Shown here piece after piece: positions 8,497-21,872 of a stretch of DNA of 64,000 nt (positions within the stretch are counted from its first letter, which is position 1; every line of letters starts with the position of its first letter). This DNA comes from Brachybacterium saurashtrense. GTDB lineage: Bacteria; Actinomycetota; Actinomycetes; Actinomycetales; Dermabacteraceae. The translations under genes and the position numbers were made by a program. The notes below the pieces were generated by a model. That model had not been told where the DNA came from. It did not search any database and worked only from the letters and a program-made list of their open reading frames with translations. The DNA lies in contig NZ_CP031356.1 of assembly GCF_003355475.1 (NCBI RefSeq), positions 3,596,001-3,660,000 of the forward strand. The letters run 5' to 3'.

Positions 8497-10067
8497 GAGA
8501 GCTCCTCGGGGTCGGTGCCGGAGCGGGCGGGCGCGGCAGGGGCGGGACGGGCTGTCGTGGACCGGGCCGGCTCCGCCGTCTCGGCGGTGCGGGCGATGTT
8601 GCGCTGCATGCCGCCGAACACGATCCCGTGGAACGGCCACACCGCCCACCAGTACAGGTCCCCGCGCAGGCCGCGGGGGTGATAGATCGCGCGCTGGTGG
8701 AGGATCGCGGAGCCGTCGGCGGTCTCCTCCACCCCGAGCTCCAGCCAGGCCCGGCCCGGCAGGCGCATCTCGGCGCGCAGGCGCAGCAGGCGCCCCCGGT
8801 CCAGGCGCTCCACGCGCCACCAGTCCAGCGCCTCTCCCACCGCGAGGCGGTCGGGGTGGCGGCGACCGCGGCGCAGCCCGGGCCCGCCGACGAGGCGGTC
8901 CATCAGCCCCCGCGCCACCCAGCCCAGGCGCCAGGAGTACCAGCCGCGGCGGCCGCCGATGCCCTCGATCACCGCCCACAGGGTCTCCGGCGCGGCATCG
9001 ACCGGGCACTGCCGTTCGTCGCAGCGCACGATCCCGCCGGACCACTCCGGATCCTCCGGCAGCGGGGAGGAGGGCGCGCCGGCCGGGGTGGCCGAGTGCC
9101 AGGCGGTGACCACGTCCAGCTCCCGGATCCTCGTCAGCGCCAGCGCGATCGCCCGGTCCACCCCGGTGAGGCCGCCCGGGGGCGCGGGCACCAGACGCTG
9201 CAGATCCGACTCCGCCGCGACCGATTCGTGGATCAGCGACTCCACCAGCGGCCGCGCGATCGCAGTGGGCACCGGGGTGACCAGGCCGATCCAGTGGCTG
9301 GCCAGGCGCGGGGTGAGCACGGGGACGGTGAGGATGCGCCGCCTGGGCAGGCCTGCAGCCCGGGCGTAGGCCTGCAGCAGCGCGGCGAAGGAGAGCACGT
9401 CTGGCCCGGCCACGTCGAAGGTGCGGTTCGGGGCGCCCTCGAGGCGGGCGGCCGCCACCAGGTAGTGCAACACGTCCCGCACGGCGATCGGCTGGATCCG
9501 GTTGTGCAGCCAGCGCGGCGCCACCATCAGCGGCAGGCGCTCGGAGAGATGACGCATCATCTCGAAGGACGCGCTGCCGGAGCCGAGGATCACCGCGGCC
9601 CGCAGCACCACCGCTGGCACCTCGCCGGCCAGCAGGATCTCCCCCACCTCCCGGCGGGAGGCCATGTGGGCGGAGAGCGGCTCCTGGTCGGGATGGATCC
9701 CGCCCAGGTACACGATCCGTCGCACCCCTGCCCGGGCCGCGGCCTCGGCGAAGGCACGCGCCCCCTCGCGGTCGCGGTCGGCGAAGCGGCGCCCGCCGCC
9801 CATGGCATGGATCAGGTAATAGGCGGTGTCCACGCCGGCGAGGGCCGCGTCCAGGCTCGCCCCGTCCTCGACGTCGGCCTCCACCACTTCGACCGCACCG
9901 CGCCAGGGACGGCCCTCGAGCCGGTCGGCGTGACGGGCCATCGCGCGCACCCGCAGCCCCGCCTCGAGCAGGGCCGGGACCAGGCGGCCGCCGATGTAGC
10001 CGCTGGCTCCCGTGACCAGGACCAGCGCCGAGGAGGCGTCGGCCGGGGGTGAGGCGGTGGTGCTCAT
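8493..10067 (-). CDS. NAD(P)H-binding SDR with C-terminal DUF2867-like domain
   Basis: A 524-aa two-domain protein. Residues 15-300 are an atypical/extended SDR with the cofactor motif TGASGYIGG, while residues about 350-500 form a SRPBCC-like DUF2867 region (WSWRLGWVARG, then VWPFHGIVFGGM). Proteins of this architecture occur in actinobacterial carotenoid and quinone-related loci, but no reaction is assigned to them here. It lies between crtE and the TspO-like gene with 4-nt overlaps on both sides, so it is co-translated with the pathway. Confidence 0.8.
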   Translation of the reverse strand: MSTTASPPADASSALVLVTGASGYIGGRLVPALLEAGLRVRAMARHADRLEGRPWRGAVEVVEADVEDGASLDAALAGVDTAYYLIHAMGGGRRFADRDREGARAFAEAAARAGVRRIVYLGGIHPDQEPLSAHMASRREVGEILLAGEVPAVVLRAAVILGSGSASFEMMRHLSERLPLMVAPRWLHNRIQPIAVRDVLHYLVAAARLEGAPNRTFDVAGPDVLSFAALLQAYARAAGLPRRRILTVPVLTPRLASHWIGLVTPVPTAIARPLVESLIHESVAAESDLQRLVPAPPGGLTGVDRAIALALTRIRELDVVTAWHSATPAGAPSSPLPEDPEWSGGIVRCDERQCPVDAAPETLWAVIEGIGGRRGWYSWRLGWVARGLMDRLVGGPGLRRGRRHPDRLAVGEALDWWRVERLDRGRLLRLRAEMRLPGRAWLELGVEETADGSAILHQRAIYHPRGLRGDLYWWAVWPFHGIVFGGMQRNIARTAETAEPARSTTARPAPAAPARSGTDPEELS

Positions 10068-11191
10068 GCGGGCTGGTCCTCCTTCGCGCGGGGCGGCGCG
10101 GCGTCGGCCGACGGGTGGGCGGGGCCGGGCAGGGTGAGCTCCACGCCGCGGAGGATCTGGGCCGTGGTGGCCTCGAGGGCGTCGCGCAGCGCCGCGGGCA
10201 GACCGTGCCGCAGGGCGGCCTCGGAGGCGCTGGTGAGGTGCCAGTGCGCGAGATCCTCCACCCAGGCGCGGGAGCCGCACGCGGTGAGCAGGTCGCGGGC
10301 GCGGGAGGCGTCGTGGTCGTCGAGGTCCGCGCGCCCCAGCAGCGACTGCAGGGCGGGCCAGGTCTCGGTGGTGGAGGCGTGGGCGATCAGCGCCGTGCGC
10401 TTGCCCTCGCGCAGGTCCCCGAGCGCGCTCTTGCCGGTGCGCTGCGCGTCGCCGAAGGTGCCCAGCAGGTCGTCCACCAGCTGGAAGCCGATCCCCAGCA
10501 GGCTGCCGATCTCGTCGAGGGCGGAGTGCACCTCGGAGGGCGCCTCGGCCAGCAGCGCCCCGGCGCGCAGCGGCAGCTGGAAGGAGTACAGAGCCGTCTT
10601 CAGCTCCGCGACCGCGAGCACCTCGCGCAGCGGGGCGGGGTCGGCGGCCGGTGCGAGCTGGAGGCGCACGTCGGCGAGCTCGCCGGCGGCCGTCGCGTGC
10701 AGGGTGGTCTCGAACAGGTCCAGCAGCCCCTCCACCACCGGGGCCGGGGCCTCGCAGCGGCAGATCGTGCGCATCGCCGTGATCAGGCCCAGGTCCCCGG
10801 CGAGGATCCCGGCGGCCTGGCCCAGCCGGCGCGCCCCGGCGGGGGTCGCGCCGTGCCGGGCGGCCTGCGCGGCCGCGCCCCCGGGGACGCTGGGCACACC
10901 GCGGCGCACCTCGTCCCCGTCGATCACGTCGTCCTGCACCACGAAGGCCGTGTGCAGCAGCTCCAGCGCCGCCCCCACCTGCACGGCGGCCTCGTGCCTC
11001 GTGCCGCCGAGCGCCGCGTGCGCGGAGAGCAGCAGGGCGGGGCGCAGCCGCTTGCCGCCCTCGACGGCGTCGCCCAGCGCGGTCCACAGCTGCTCGTGAT
11101 CGGGCAGCGGGAGCGGCCCGGGCAGGGCGGCGCCGCGCGCCAGCTGGCGGCGCAGCTCGCGATCGACGGACGGCAGGTGGGCGTCGCTCAT
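10064..11191 (-). CDS. crtE: Polyprenyl (geranylgeranyl-type) diphosphate synthase
   Basis: A 375-aa trans-isoprenyl diphosphate synthase. The first Asp-rich motif is VQDDVIDGDEVRRG (about residue 87) and the second is FQLVDDLLGTFGD (about residue 245). It supplies the C20 precursor for crtB and probably dimethylallyl chain extension. GGKRLRP near residue 45 binds the diphosphate. It overlaps the stop of idi by 4 nt. Chain length is assigned from context. Confidence 0.92.
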   Translation of the reverse strand: MSDAHLPSVDRELRRQLARGAALPGPLPLPDHEQLWTALGDAVEGGKRLRPALLLSAHAALGGTRHEAAVQVGAALELLHTAFVVQDDVIDGDEVRRGVPSVPGGAAAQAARHGATPAGARRLGQAAGILAGDLGLITAMRTICRCEAPAPVVEGLLDLFETTLHATAAGELADVRLQLAPAADPAPLREVLAVAELKTALYSFQLPLRAGALLAEAPSEVHSALDEIGSLLGIGFQLVDDLLGTFGDAQRTGKSALGDLREGKRTALIAHASTTETWPALQSLLGRADLDDHDASRARDLLTACGSRAWVEDLAHWHLTSASEAALRHGLPAALRDALEATTAQILRGVELTLPGPAHPSADAAPPRAKEDQPA

Positions 11192-11769
11192 GGCGTGCTC
11201 CCCGGCGTGAGGGCTTCCCCGAGCTGCGGCACCTGCGCGACCGCCCACGGGCTGAGGGTCCACGGGGCGAGGTCCACCAATGCGGCGAGGTCGGCGGGCT
11301 CCACCCAGCGCAGATCCATCACCTCGTCCGGGTTCGGCACGGGGTCGCTCTGCGCGAGGGCGACGAAGACGGGGCACACCTCGTTCTCCACCACCCCCGA
11401 GGCGTCCACCGCGCGGTAGCGGAACTCCGGCAGCACCTCCCGCGGTGCGCCCACGCGCATGCCCAGCTCGTGCCGGGCATGGCGGGCGATGGCCTCCGGG
11501 AAGCTCTCGCCTTGCCGGGGGTGGCCGCAGAACGAGTTGGTCCAGACCCCCGGCCAGGTGCGCTTGCCCAGCGCCCGACGGGTGAGCAGCACCCGGCCGC
11601 CGGCGTCCACCACATGGCAGGAGAAGGCGAGGTGCAGGGGAGTGCGGGCGGAGTGCACGGTAGCGCGCGGCGCGAGACCGCACGGCGCGCCGTCGGCGTC
11701 GAGGAGGACGACGTGGTCCTCGACGGCCCCCTCGGCCCGATCCCCCTCCGGCACGGTGGTGTCGATCAC
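11188..11769 (-). CDS. idi: Isopentenyl-diphosphate delta-isomerase (type I)
   Basis: A 193-aa Nudix-fold isomerase interconverting IPP and DMAPP. It contains the type I signature TNSFCGHPRQGES with the catalytic Cys, and the second active-site segment VVENEVCPVF with the catalytic Glu. The start is GTG at 11769, preceded by GAGGAG at good spacing. It is the first gene of the nine-gene carotenoid operon, 56 bp from a divergent MarR gene. Expression is probably set at that shared promoter region. Confidence 0.95.
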   Translation of the reverse strand: MIDTTVPEGDRAEGAVEDHVVLLDADGAPCGLAPRATVHSARTPLHLAFSCHVVDAGGRVLLTRRALGKRTWPGVWTNSFCGHPRQGESFPEAIARHARHELGMRVGAPREVLPEFRYRAVDASGVVENEVCPVFVALAQSDPVPNPDEVMDLRWVEPADLAALVDLAPWTLSPWAVAQVPQLGEALTPGSTP

Positions 11770-11786
11770 AAGCGCTCCTCACAAGT

Positions 11787-11807
11787 ACTTAGCCTGTCTA
11801 CCTAAAT
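11787..11807. promoter_or_regulatory. Imperfect inverted repeat in the idi/marR divergent promoter region
   Basis: ACTTAG and CTAAAT (5 of 6 positions symmetric, core TTAG/CTAA) flank a 9-bp spacer midway between the two divergent starts. This 56-bp region is AT-rich relative to its surroundings and must hold both promoters. A MarR dimer binding here could repress the crt operon and itself, as CrtR does in Corynebacterium. That is inference by analogy. Confidence 0.45.
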
Positions 11808-11825
11808 CGACTGTAACATCTGAGC

Positions 11826-12356
11826 ATGAGCGAGAGCACGCGGCACGATGGCGCCGGGACCGCCGCGCCGTACTGGTACACCGAGCAGCACGGCGCCGTG
11901 GCGCTGCTCGCCGCGCTGCGTCGCTTCCGCGCCGCGGATCAGGAGATGCGCCGCCGGATGAGCGCCGGCATGGACATGAACACCACCGATCTCGAGGCGC
12001 TGCGCTTCGTGATCGCGCACGAGCTCGCCGAGTCCCCGGTCACCCCGCTGCAGCTGGCGCGGCACCTGGAGATCTCCGGCGCCTCCACCTCGAAGCTGCT
12101 GGACCGGCTCACCGCCTCGGGCCACCTCGCCCGGGCGCCGCACCCCCACGACGGCCGCTCCCGGATCGTCGTCGCCACCGAGCATGCCCACGCCCAGGTG
12201 CGGGAGCGGCTGCGCGGGATGCACGAGAGGATGCTGGAGATCGCCCACGACGTGCCGCCCTCCGCGCGCACCGCCGCCATCTGCTTCCTGGACGCGATGG
12301 CGGAGCAGCTCGAGACGGAGGCCGCGCCCGAGCGGCTCACCCCGCCTGCACCGTGA
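11826..12356 (+). CDS. MarR-family regulator divergent from the carotenoid operon
   Basis: A 176-aa MarR protein. Winged-helix region: TPLQLARHLEISGASTSKLLDRLTASGHL at residues about 74-102 and the wing HPHDGRSRIVVATE. The N-terminal and C-terminal helices for dimerisation are present. Transcribed away from idi with 56 bp between starts, it is the likely local controller of carotenoid synthesis. C. glutamicum CrtR is a precedent for a MarR regulator that senses prenyl precursors; the ligand here is unknown. An efficient hairpin follows the gene. Confidence 0.88.
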   Translation: MSESTRHDGAGTAAPYWYTEQHGAVALLAALRRFRAADQEMRRRMSAGMDMNTTDLEALRFVIAHELAESPVTPLQLARHLEISGASTSKLLDRLTASGHLARAPHPHDGRSRIVVATEHAHAQVRERLRGMHERMLEIAHDVPPSARTAAICFLDAMAEQLETEAAPERLTPPAP

Positions 12357-12388
12357 GCCGGGCGGGCGAGGCACGGTGCGCGCTGCAC

Positions 12389-12432
12389 GGCCGACGGGCC
12401 CCTTGCACCGGGGTGCGAGGGGCCCGACGGCC
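12389..12432. terminator. Strong hairpin between marR and the convergent MFS gene
   Basis: A 44-nt inverted repeat with 21-nt arms, 19 positions paired (core GGGCCCCT...AGGGGCCC). There is no U-tract on either side. Lying between convergent genes, it probably serves as a bidirectional terminator or 3'-end stabiliser. Confidence 0.7.
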
Positions 12433-12479
12433 GCGGAGCGGGAGAGCTCGGAGGGAAGAGGGCGTCGGGGAGCGGTCGC

Positions 12480-13927
12480 TCAGAACCGCCCGGTGGCCAC
12501 CAGCTCGTGCGCTCCTTCTGGCGCGCCACGTCCCGGGGGTAGACCCGGTAGAACATCGTCCAGTACACGGCGTTGAGCAGGTACGGCACCACCGCGAACC
12601 ACACGAACGTCGTCTGGCTGCTGAACGCCTCGGCCACGAAGCCGAGTCCGAGAACCATCAGGGCGGTGATGCCGCCCTGGATGAGAGAGAACAGCATCGC
12701 GAACGCGGTGGCGCTCAGCTGGGAGGGGACCACGTTGGAGACCATCGGCGGCACGCAGCCGGAGAAGCCCACGGAGAACACCAGGCCCAGCAGCAGGTTC
12801 AGCGGGATCGAGACCACGAAGCCCTCGTAGGGGAGCTGGGTGACCAGCGCGACGGTGCCCGCGAAGGAGACCAGGTAGATCTGCATGAGCATGATGCGGC
12901 CCTTCTCGCCGAAGCTCCGCACGAACAGGTCCGCCAGGCGCCCGCCGAGGAAGCTGGAGAACACGGCGCCGAGGGAGAAGAAGGACATCGCCATCGTGGC
13001 CTGGAAGACGCTCAGGCCCCGCTCCACGACCAGGAAGTTCGGGTAGAAGGCCAGCAGCACCAGGCTCGTGACCAGCACGACCATGCCGGCCATGAGGGAG
13101 ACGGTGGGGATCTTGAACAGCGTGGCACCGTCGGAGATCTTGAAGCGGCCGGCCTCGGCCATCATGTCCTCGCGGGCGGTGTTCTGGCGGGGGTCCTTCA
13201 CCCACATCGCTATGAGCACGCCGGAGAGGATGGAGATCGCGCCCATGGTCCACATGGCGTAGCGCCAGGCGTCGGGGCTGGGGTCGTCCCCGCGGGCGAA
13301 GAGGCCGATCGCCGGCCCCATCACGATGCCCACGCCGGTGCCGACCGCACGGATCGTGCCGTAGGCCTTGCCGCGCTGCGACTGGCGGAACAGGTCCGGG
13401 AGCAGGCCGTTGATGATCGGCTCGGAGGCGACGGTGCCCACCACGCTGATCGAGTACAGGATCAGCAGCCAGGTGAAGTTCGGGGCGAAGCCGGAGGCGA
13501 TGGTCCACAGCCCCCACACGCCGGTGACGAGGAGGAGGATCTTCTTGCGGCCGTACTTGTCCGCCATCATCGCCCAGAAAGGGCCGAACAGCATGCGCGC
13601 GAACTTGCTGATCGCGCTGAGCAGTCCCAGCATCCCCTCGCCCACGCCGAAGGCGGCGCCGATGAGCGGGAAGAAGGTGTCGATCAGCCCGCCCTCGGAG
13701 TTGTCGACCGCCTGGGAGAAGCCCATGGCGGCCATCGCCCTGCCGTTGCCCTTGCCCGAGGGGCCGTCCTCGGCGAGGGCGTCGGGGCGGCGCGCATCGC
13801 TGTCCACGAGGGCGACGCCGAGGCCGGGGCCGCCGGCGGGGCGACGATCGAGCCGGTGGCCGTGGAGACGGCGCCGGGGAAGGGGTCGGGCCGGCCGGTG
13901 CCGGCCCCGGGGGGAAAGGTCGTCCAT
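12480..13927 (-). CDS. MFS transporter with apparent 3' frameshift
   Basis: A major facilitator with MMADKYGRKKILLL (the loop 2-3 signature) and about twelve membrane segments, encoded in one frame from 13927 to about 12515. There the frame runs on without a stop, antisense through the terminator and marR, to 11939. A neighbouring frame would end sensibly as ELVATGRF-stop at 12480. A single missing base near 12508-12516 explains this. The ATG at 13927 follows AGAGGA; residues 6-38 from it look unlike protein in this frame, so a second pair of compensating indels or a start at 13735 is possible. Substrate unknown. Either a sequencing error or a real 3' mutation. Confidence 0.75.
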
Positions 13928-14682
13928 CGTTGGTCCTCTCGAGATCTGCCCGGGGCAGAGGTGAACAGCGGTGTTCCAGTGCGAGGGAGCGGGGTGCGCT
14001 CGCGGTGCCGCCGGGTGGGCGGACGGTGTGACGCGGTGCTGCGTCGTGGGCCGAGAGTCTTGGAGCGCGAGGCGGCGGACTGGGCAAGCTGCCACAAGTT
14101 GCAGAGGCGCGGTTGCCGACCGCGGTGCGGGGAAAACGCTTGGCGCCGGGAGGGTGACGCCATCAACGCTGGTCCTGGGTTCGCAGCGCGTCCGGATCGC
14201 GAAATGTTCTCGGGCCGTGATGTGCGAGTCCTCGATGCCCGGAGCATCCGACCGTCGTCAGATCTGGCAATTCATGGCAACAGAGGGGTTCTCGGAGGGC
14301 CGACGCAGAGACCCGTGCCGGGGAGCGAGGGCGGGCGCGGGAAGCGAGGGGGGCGACGCTCGGCGAGGGACCGGCGGCACGTGCCGGGGTCGGCGGTGGC
14401 GGAACGCCGGTGAGCGCCGGCAGAGGCGTGGGTCGCTGCGCGTCCGCGAGGCGGTGTCGGTGCGCCTCGTGCGAGAACTCCGGCGCGCCTCGCGCGGGAA
14501 CGCTGCGTCGGGACTGGCGCGGATGGTCGTCATTCGTCCATCCCGCGCAGAGCACTGGAGGCGCGCAGAGCAGAGCCCGCGCCACGGACTCGAGGACAGC
14601 CCTCGGAAGGGCCTTCTCGAGGGCGCCCGAACACCGCACAGGATGATGTGGCCGAGGACACCTCGAAAAGGGCCGTTCTGGC
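13928..14682. other. Long upstream region of the rRNA operon without a supported gene
   Basis: About 750 bp between the MFS start and the first rRNA promoter. Open frames exist on both strands, but none has a recognisable domain, a convincing start or consistent third-position GC. I see no tRNA or small RNA. It probably holds the MFS promoter and upstream elements for the rrn promoters. Confidence 0.5.
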
Positions 14683-14711
14683 TTGACGGGGTCTGTGGAG
14701 GTGCGTAATGT
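14683..14711 (+). promoter_or_regulatory. rRNA promoter P1
   Basis: TTGACG and TAATGT with exactly 17 bp between them form a near-consensus sigma-70-type promoter about 335 bp upstream of 16S. It is the best promoter match in this part of the window. Confidence 0.75.
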
Positions 14712-14835
14712 TCTTCCTCGTGCCCCGGACAACGGGAACGAGGAACGGACAGCGATCCGGACCGAGATTCCCGCACTGACCTGGCACGACAGATCTTCCG
14801 AGAGAGGATCGCGGCGCGGATCACACCGCACCGAT

Positions 14836-14864
14836 TTGACTCGGAGAACTGACCCGGCTAAGTT
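14836..14864 (+). promoter_or_regulatory. rRNA promoter P2
   Basis: TTGACT and TAAGTT with a 17-bp spacer, about 180 bp upstream of the 16S gene and 125 bp after P1. Tandem promoters are usual for actinobacterial rrn operons. Confidence 0.7.
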
Positions 14865-14920
14865 AGCGGAGTTGCCTCGGAGCGAAGGCCCGGAAGGGTT
14901 CAGAGCACTGAGTGCGCGTG

Positions 14921-14950
14921 TTGCTTGATATCTCAATAGCGTGTCTGTTT
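14921..14950 (+). promoter_or_regulatory. rRNA leader antitermination/processing box
   Basis: The segment containing TTGATATCTCAATAGCGTG matches the leader box conserved before actinobacterial 16S genes. A related sequence (TTTTTTGAGAACTGTATAGTG) precedes the 23S gene at about 16865-16886. Such paired boxes act in antitermination and RNase III processing of pre-rRNA. Confidence 0.55.
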
Positions 14951-15046
14951 ATCGATGCCATTATTTTGAATGGCAATTTTGAAACGGATGATACAGCAGA
15001 AATGCTGGTTGTTTGTTTCTGTTGTCAGGATACTGTTTTTCATGTT

Positions 15047-20010
<4,964 letters not shown>

Positions 20011-20128
20011 CATAGTGTTATGTGTTGATTGTTTGCTGTGTGTGTTCGCGTCCACTGTGCGGTTCTCGAGGAGCAACCCGCTGCGTGCCCTGTTGGGGGT
20101 GTGTGGGGGCTGGTTGGGTCTCGTCGTG

Positions 20129-20247
20129 TTACGGCGGTCATAGCGTCGAGGAAACGCCCGGTTCCATTCCGAACCCGGAAGCTAAGCTCGATAGCGCCGA
20201 TGGTACTGCACTCGGGAGGGTGTGGGAGAGTAGGTCGCCGCCGGACA
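20129..20247 (+). rRNA. rrf: 5S ribosomal RNA
   Basis: About 119 nt with pairing ends (ACGGCGG near the start, CCGCCG near the end) and the conserved CCGAACCCGGAAGCTAAG segment. It lies about 120 nt after 23S and just before the operon terminator. Confidence 0.95.
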
Positions 20248-20256
20248 TCTTTCACT

Positions 20257-20320
20257 GGGAGTGGAGGAGTTGCTGAACCCCGATATGTGTCGGGTGTTCG
20301 CCTCCTCCACTCCCTTTTTT
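20257..20320 (+). terminator. rRNA operon rho-independent terminator
   Basis: GGGAGTGGAGGAG pairs perfectly with CTCCTCCACTCCC and is followed directly by TTTTTT. The loop is about 32 nt with a smaller internal hairpin. Confidence 0.92.
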
Positions 20321-20358
20321 CATGCCCGGACGCTGCCGGGCCCGCGACACCAGTCCCG

Positions 20359-20517
20359 TCTCACGACGAGGACGTGGCCCGCGCATGGGAGGTCGCGGCT
20401 CCGACCCATACCGGGACCACCTGGATCAACAGGGACGGCGCCGTGAACCCCCGCGCCCCCTTCGACCGGATCAAGCACTCCGGTCAGGGACGGGCGTTCG
20501 CCGTGCCGGGGCGCCCT
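20359..20517 (+). pseudogene. Remnant of an aldehyde dehydrogenase C-terminus
   Basis: One frame encodes about 50 residues that match the end of the ALDH fold: VARAWEVAA then GTTWINRDGAVNPRAPFD and IKHSGQGRAFAVPG, corresponding to the usual GTVWIN, PRAPFGG-KxSG-GRE-G block. There is no start, and nothing of the remaining about 400 residues is nearby. It lies right after the rRNA terminator. This looks like debris of a deletion or rearrangement. The rest of 20321-20696 holds no other supported feature. Confidence 0.6.
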
Positions 20518-20696
20518 GCCGCGGTGCGGAGGCCCTGCTGTGCGCATCGGCCACTCCAGCTCTGGACCCTCCGCGGCCCGTGATGCCATAGTGATCGTGA
20601 GCGGTGGCGCCGCCCCTCAGCGCCCCGCCGCCGGCCCCGCGCCGTCGCGGAGCCCCCGCCGACACGGTCCGCCGCCCCGACGATGGGAGGCCGATG

Positions 20697-21872
20697 ATGG
20701 CAACACCCCCGATGCCCCCGCCGCGCCCGGATCCGGCCCACCCCGGCCCGAGCATCCCCACCACGATGCAGGCGGTGCAGCTGGTGGGCCACGGCGGCCT
20801 GGAACAGCTGATCCATGCCCGCGACGTGCCCACCCCGCAGCCAGCCGCGGGGGAGGTGCTGATCGACGTGCACGCCTGCGGCATGAACAACACCGACATC
20901 TGGGTGCGCGAGGGCGCCTACGGCTCGGACACCGACCCGGCCGCGGTCTCCACCTGGCGGCGCGGCCGCTCCACCCTCACCTTCCCCCGCATCCAGGGCG
21001 CGGACATCGTGGGCCGCATCGCCGCCGTGGGCGACGGTGTGGACGAGACCCGGATCGGGCAGCGGGTGCTCGTGGACTTCTCCCTCTACCACCGCCCCGA
21101 GGGGGACGACTCCCTGGCGGACATCGACTACATCGGCCACGGCCGCGACGGCGGCTACGCCGAGTACGTCACCGTCCCCGCCGAGAACGCCCATCCCGCC
21201 CCGGAGCAGGTCTCGGACGCAGGCCTGGCCACCTTCTGCTGCGCCTACCTCACCGCCGAGCACATGCTGGACCGGGCCCGGCTCGCGGAGGGCGAGCGGG
21301 TGCTGGTCACCGGCGCCTCCGGCGGCGTCGGCTCGGCGGTCCTGCAGCTCGCGCGGGCGCGCGGCGCGATCCCCTACGCCGTCACCAGCGCCGGGAAGGA
21401 GGCCGCGCTGCAGGCCCTCGGCGCCGAGGCGACGGTCCTGCGCGATGCCCCGGACCTGGTCGCCGCGGTGGAGAGCGTGGCCGACGGCCCGATCGACGTG
21501 GTCGCGGACCTGGTGGCCGGGCCGCTGTTCAACGACCTGCTGCGGATCCTGCGTCCGGAGGGCCGGTACACCACCGCCGGGGCGATCGGTGGACCGGTGG
21601 TCGACCTGGACCTGCGCACCGTGTACCTCAAGCATCTGGAGCTGCACGGCTCCTCCCAGGGCACCCGCACCGCCTTCCGTCGCCTGCTGGGCCACATCGA
21701 GTCCGGCACCATCCGACCGCTGCTGGACCGCACCTTCCGTCTGTCCGATCTGCACGACGCGCAGCGCGCCTTCCTGGCCAAGTCCTACATCGGCAAGCTG
21801 GTGGTGGTCCCGGACCGTCACTGGGAGCAGGTGGGGGCGCCCTTCGAGCACGGGAGCCGTGATGCGACGTGA
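20697..21872 (+). CDS. Zinc-type alcohol dehydrogenase / quinone oxidoreductase family protein
   Basis: A 391-aa MDR-superfamily oxidoreductase. The GroES-like domain is at residues 20-170 (GEVLIDVHACGMNNTDIWVREG) and the Rossmann domain has VTGASGGVGSAVLQLARARG near residue 205. Catalytic-zinc ligands of classical ADHs are not obvious (CGMNN rather than CGTDH), closer to the quinone reductase or acryloyl-CoA reductase branch. Two ATGs are adjacent; the second (20697) has GGGAGG at better spacing. The next gene overlaps by 11 nt, so the pair is likely co-translated. Substrate unknown. Confidence 0.88.
   Translation: MATPPMPPPRPDPAHPGPSIPTTMQAVQLVGHGGLEQLIHARDVPTPQPAAGEVLIDVHACGMNNTDIWVREGAYGSDTDPAAVSTWRRGRSTLTFPRIQGADIVGRIAAVGDGVDETRIGQRVLVDFSLYHRPEGDDSLADIDYIGHGRDGGYAEYVTVPAENAHPAPEQVSDAGLATFCCAYLTAEHMLDRARLAEGERVLVTGASGGVGSAVLQLARARGAIPYAVTSAGKEAALQALGAEATVLRDAPDLVAAVESVADGPIDVVADLVAGPLFNDLLRILRPEGRYTTAGAIGGPVVDLDLRTVYLKHLELHGSSQGTRTAFRRLLGHIESGTIRPLLDRTFRLSDLHDAQRAFLAKSYIGKLVVVPDRHWEQVGAPFEHGSRDAT

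Noticed and set aside
14163-14936. A 257-codon minus-strand frame upstream of 16S.
   Set aside because: It runs across both rRNA promoters and has no recognisable domain or plausible start.
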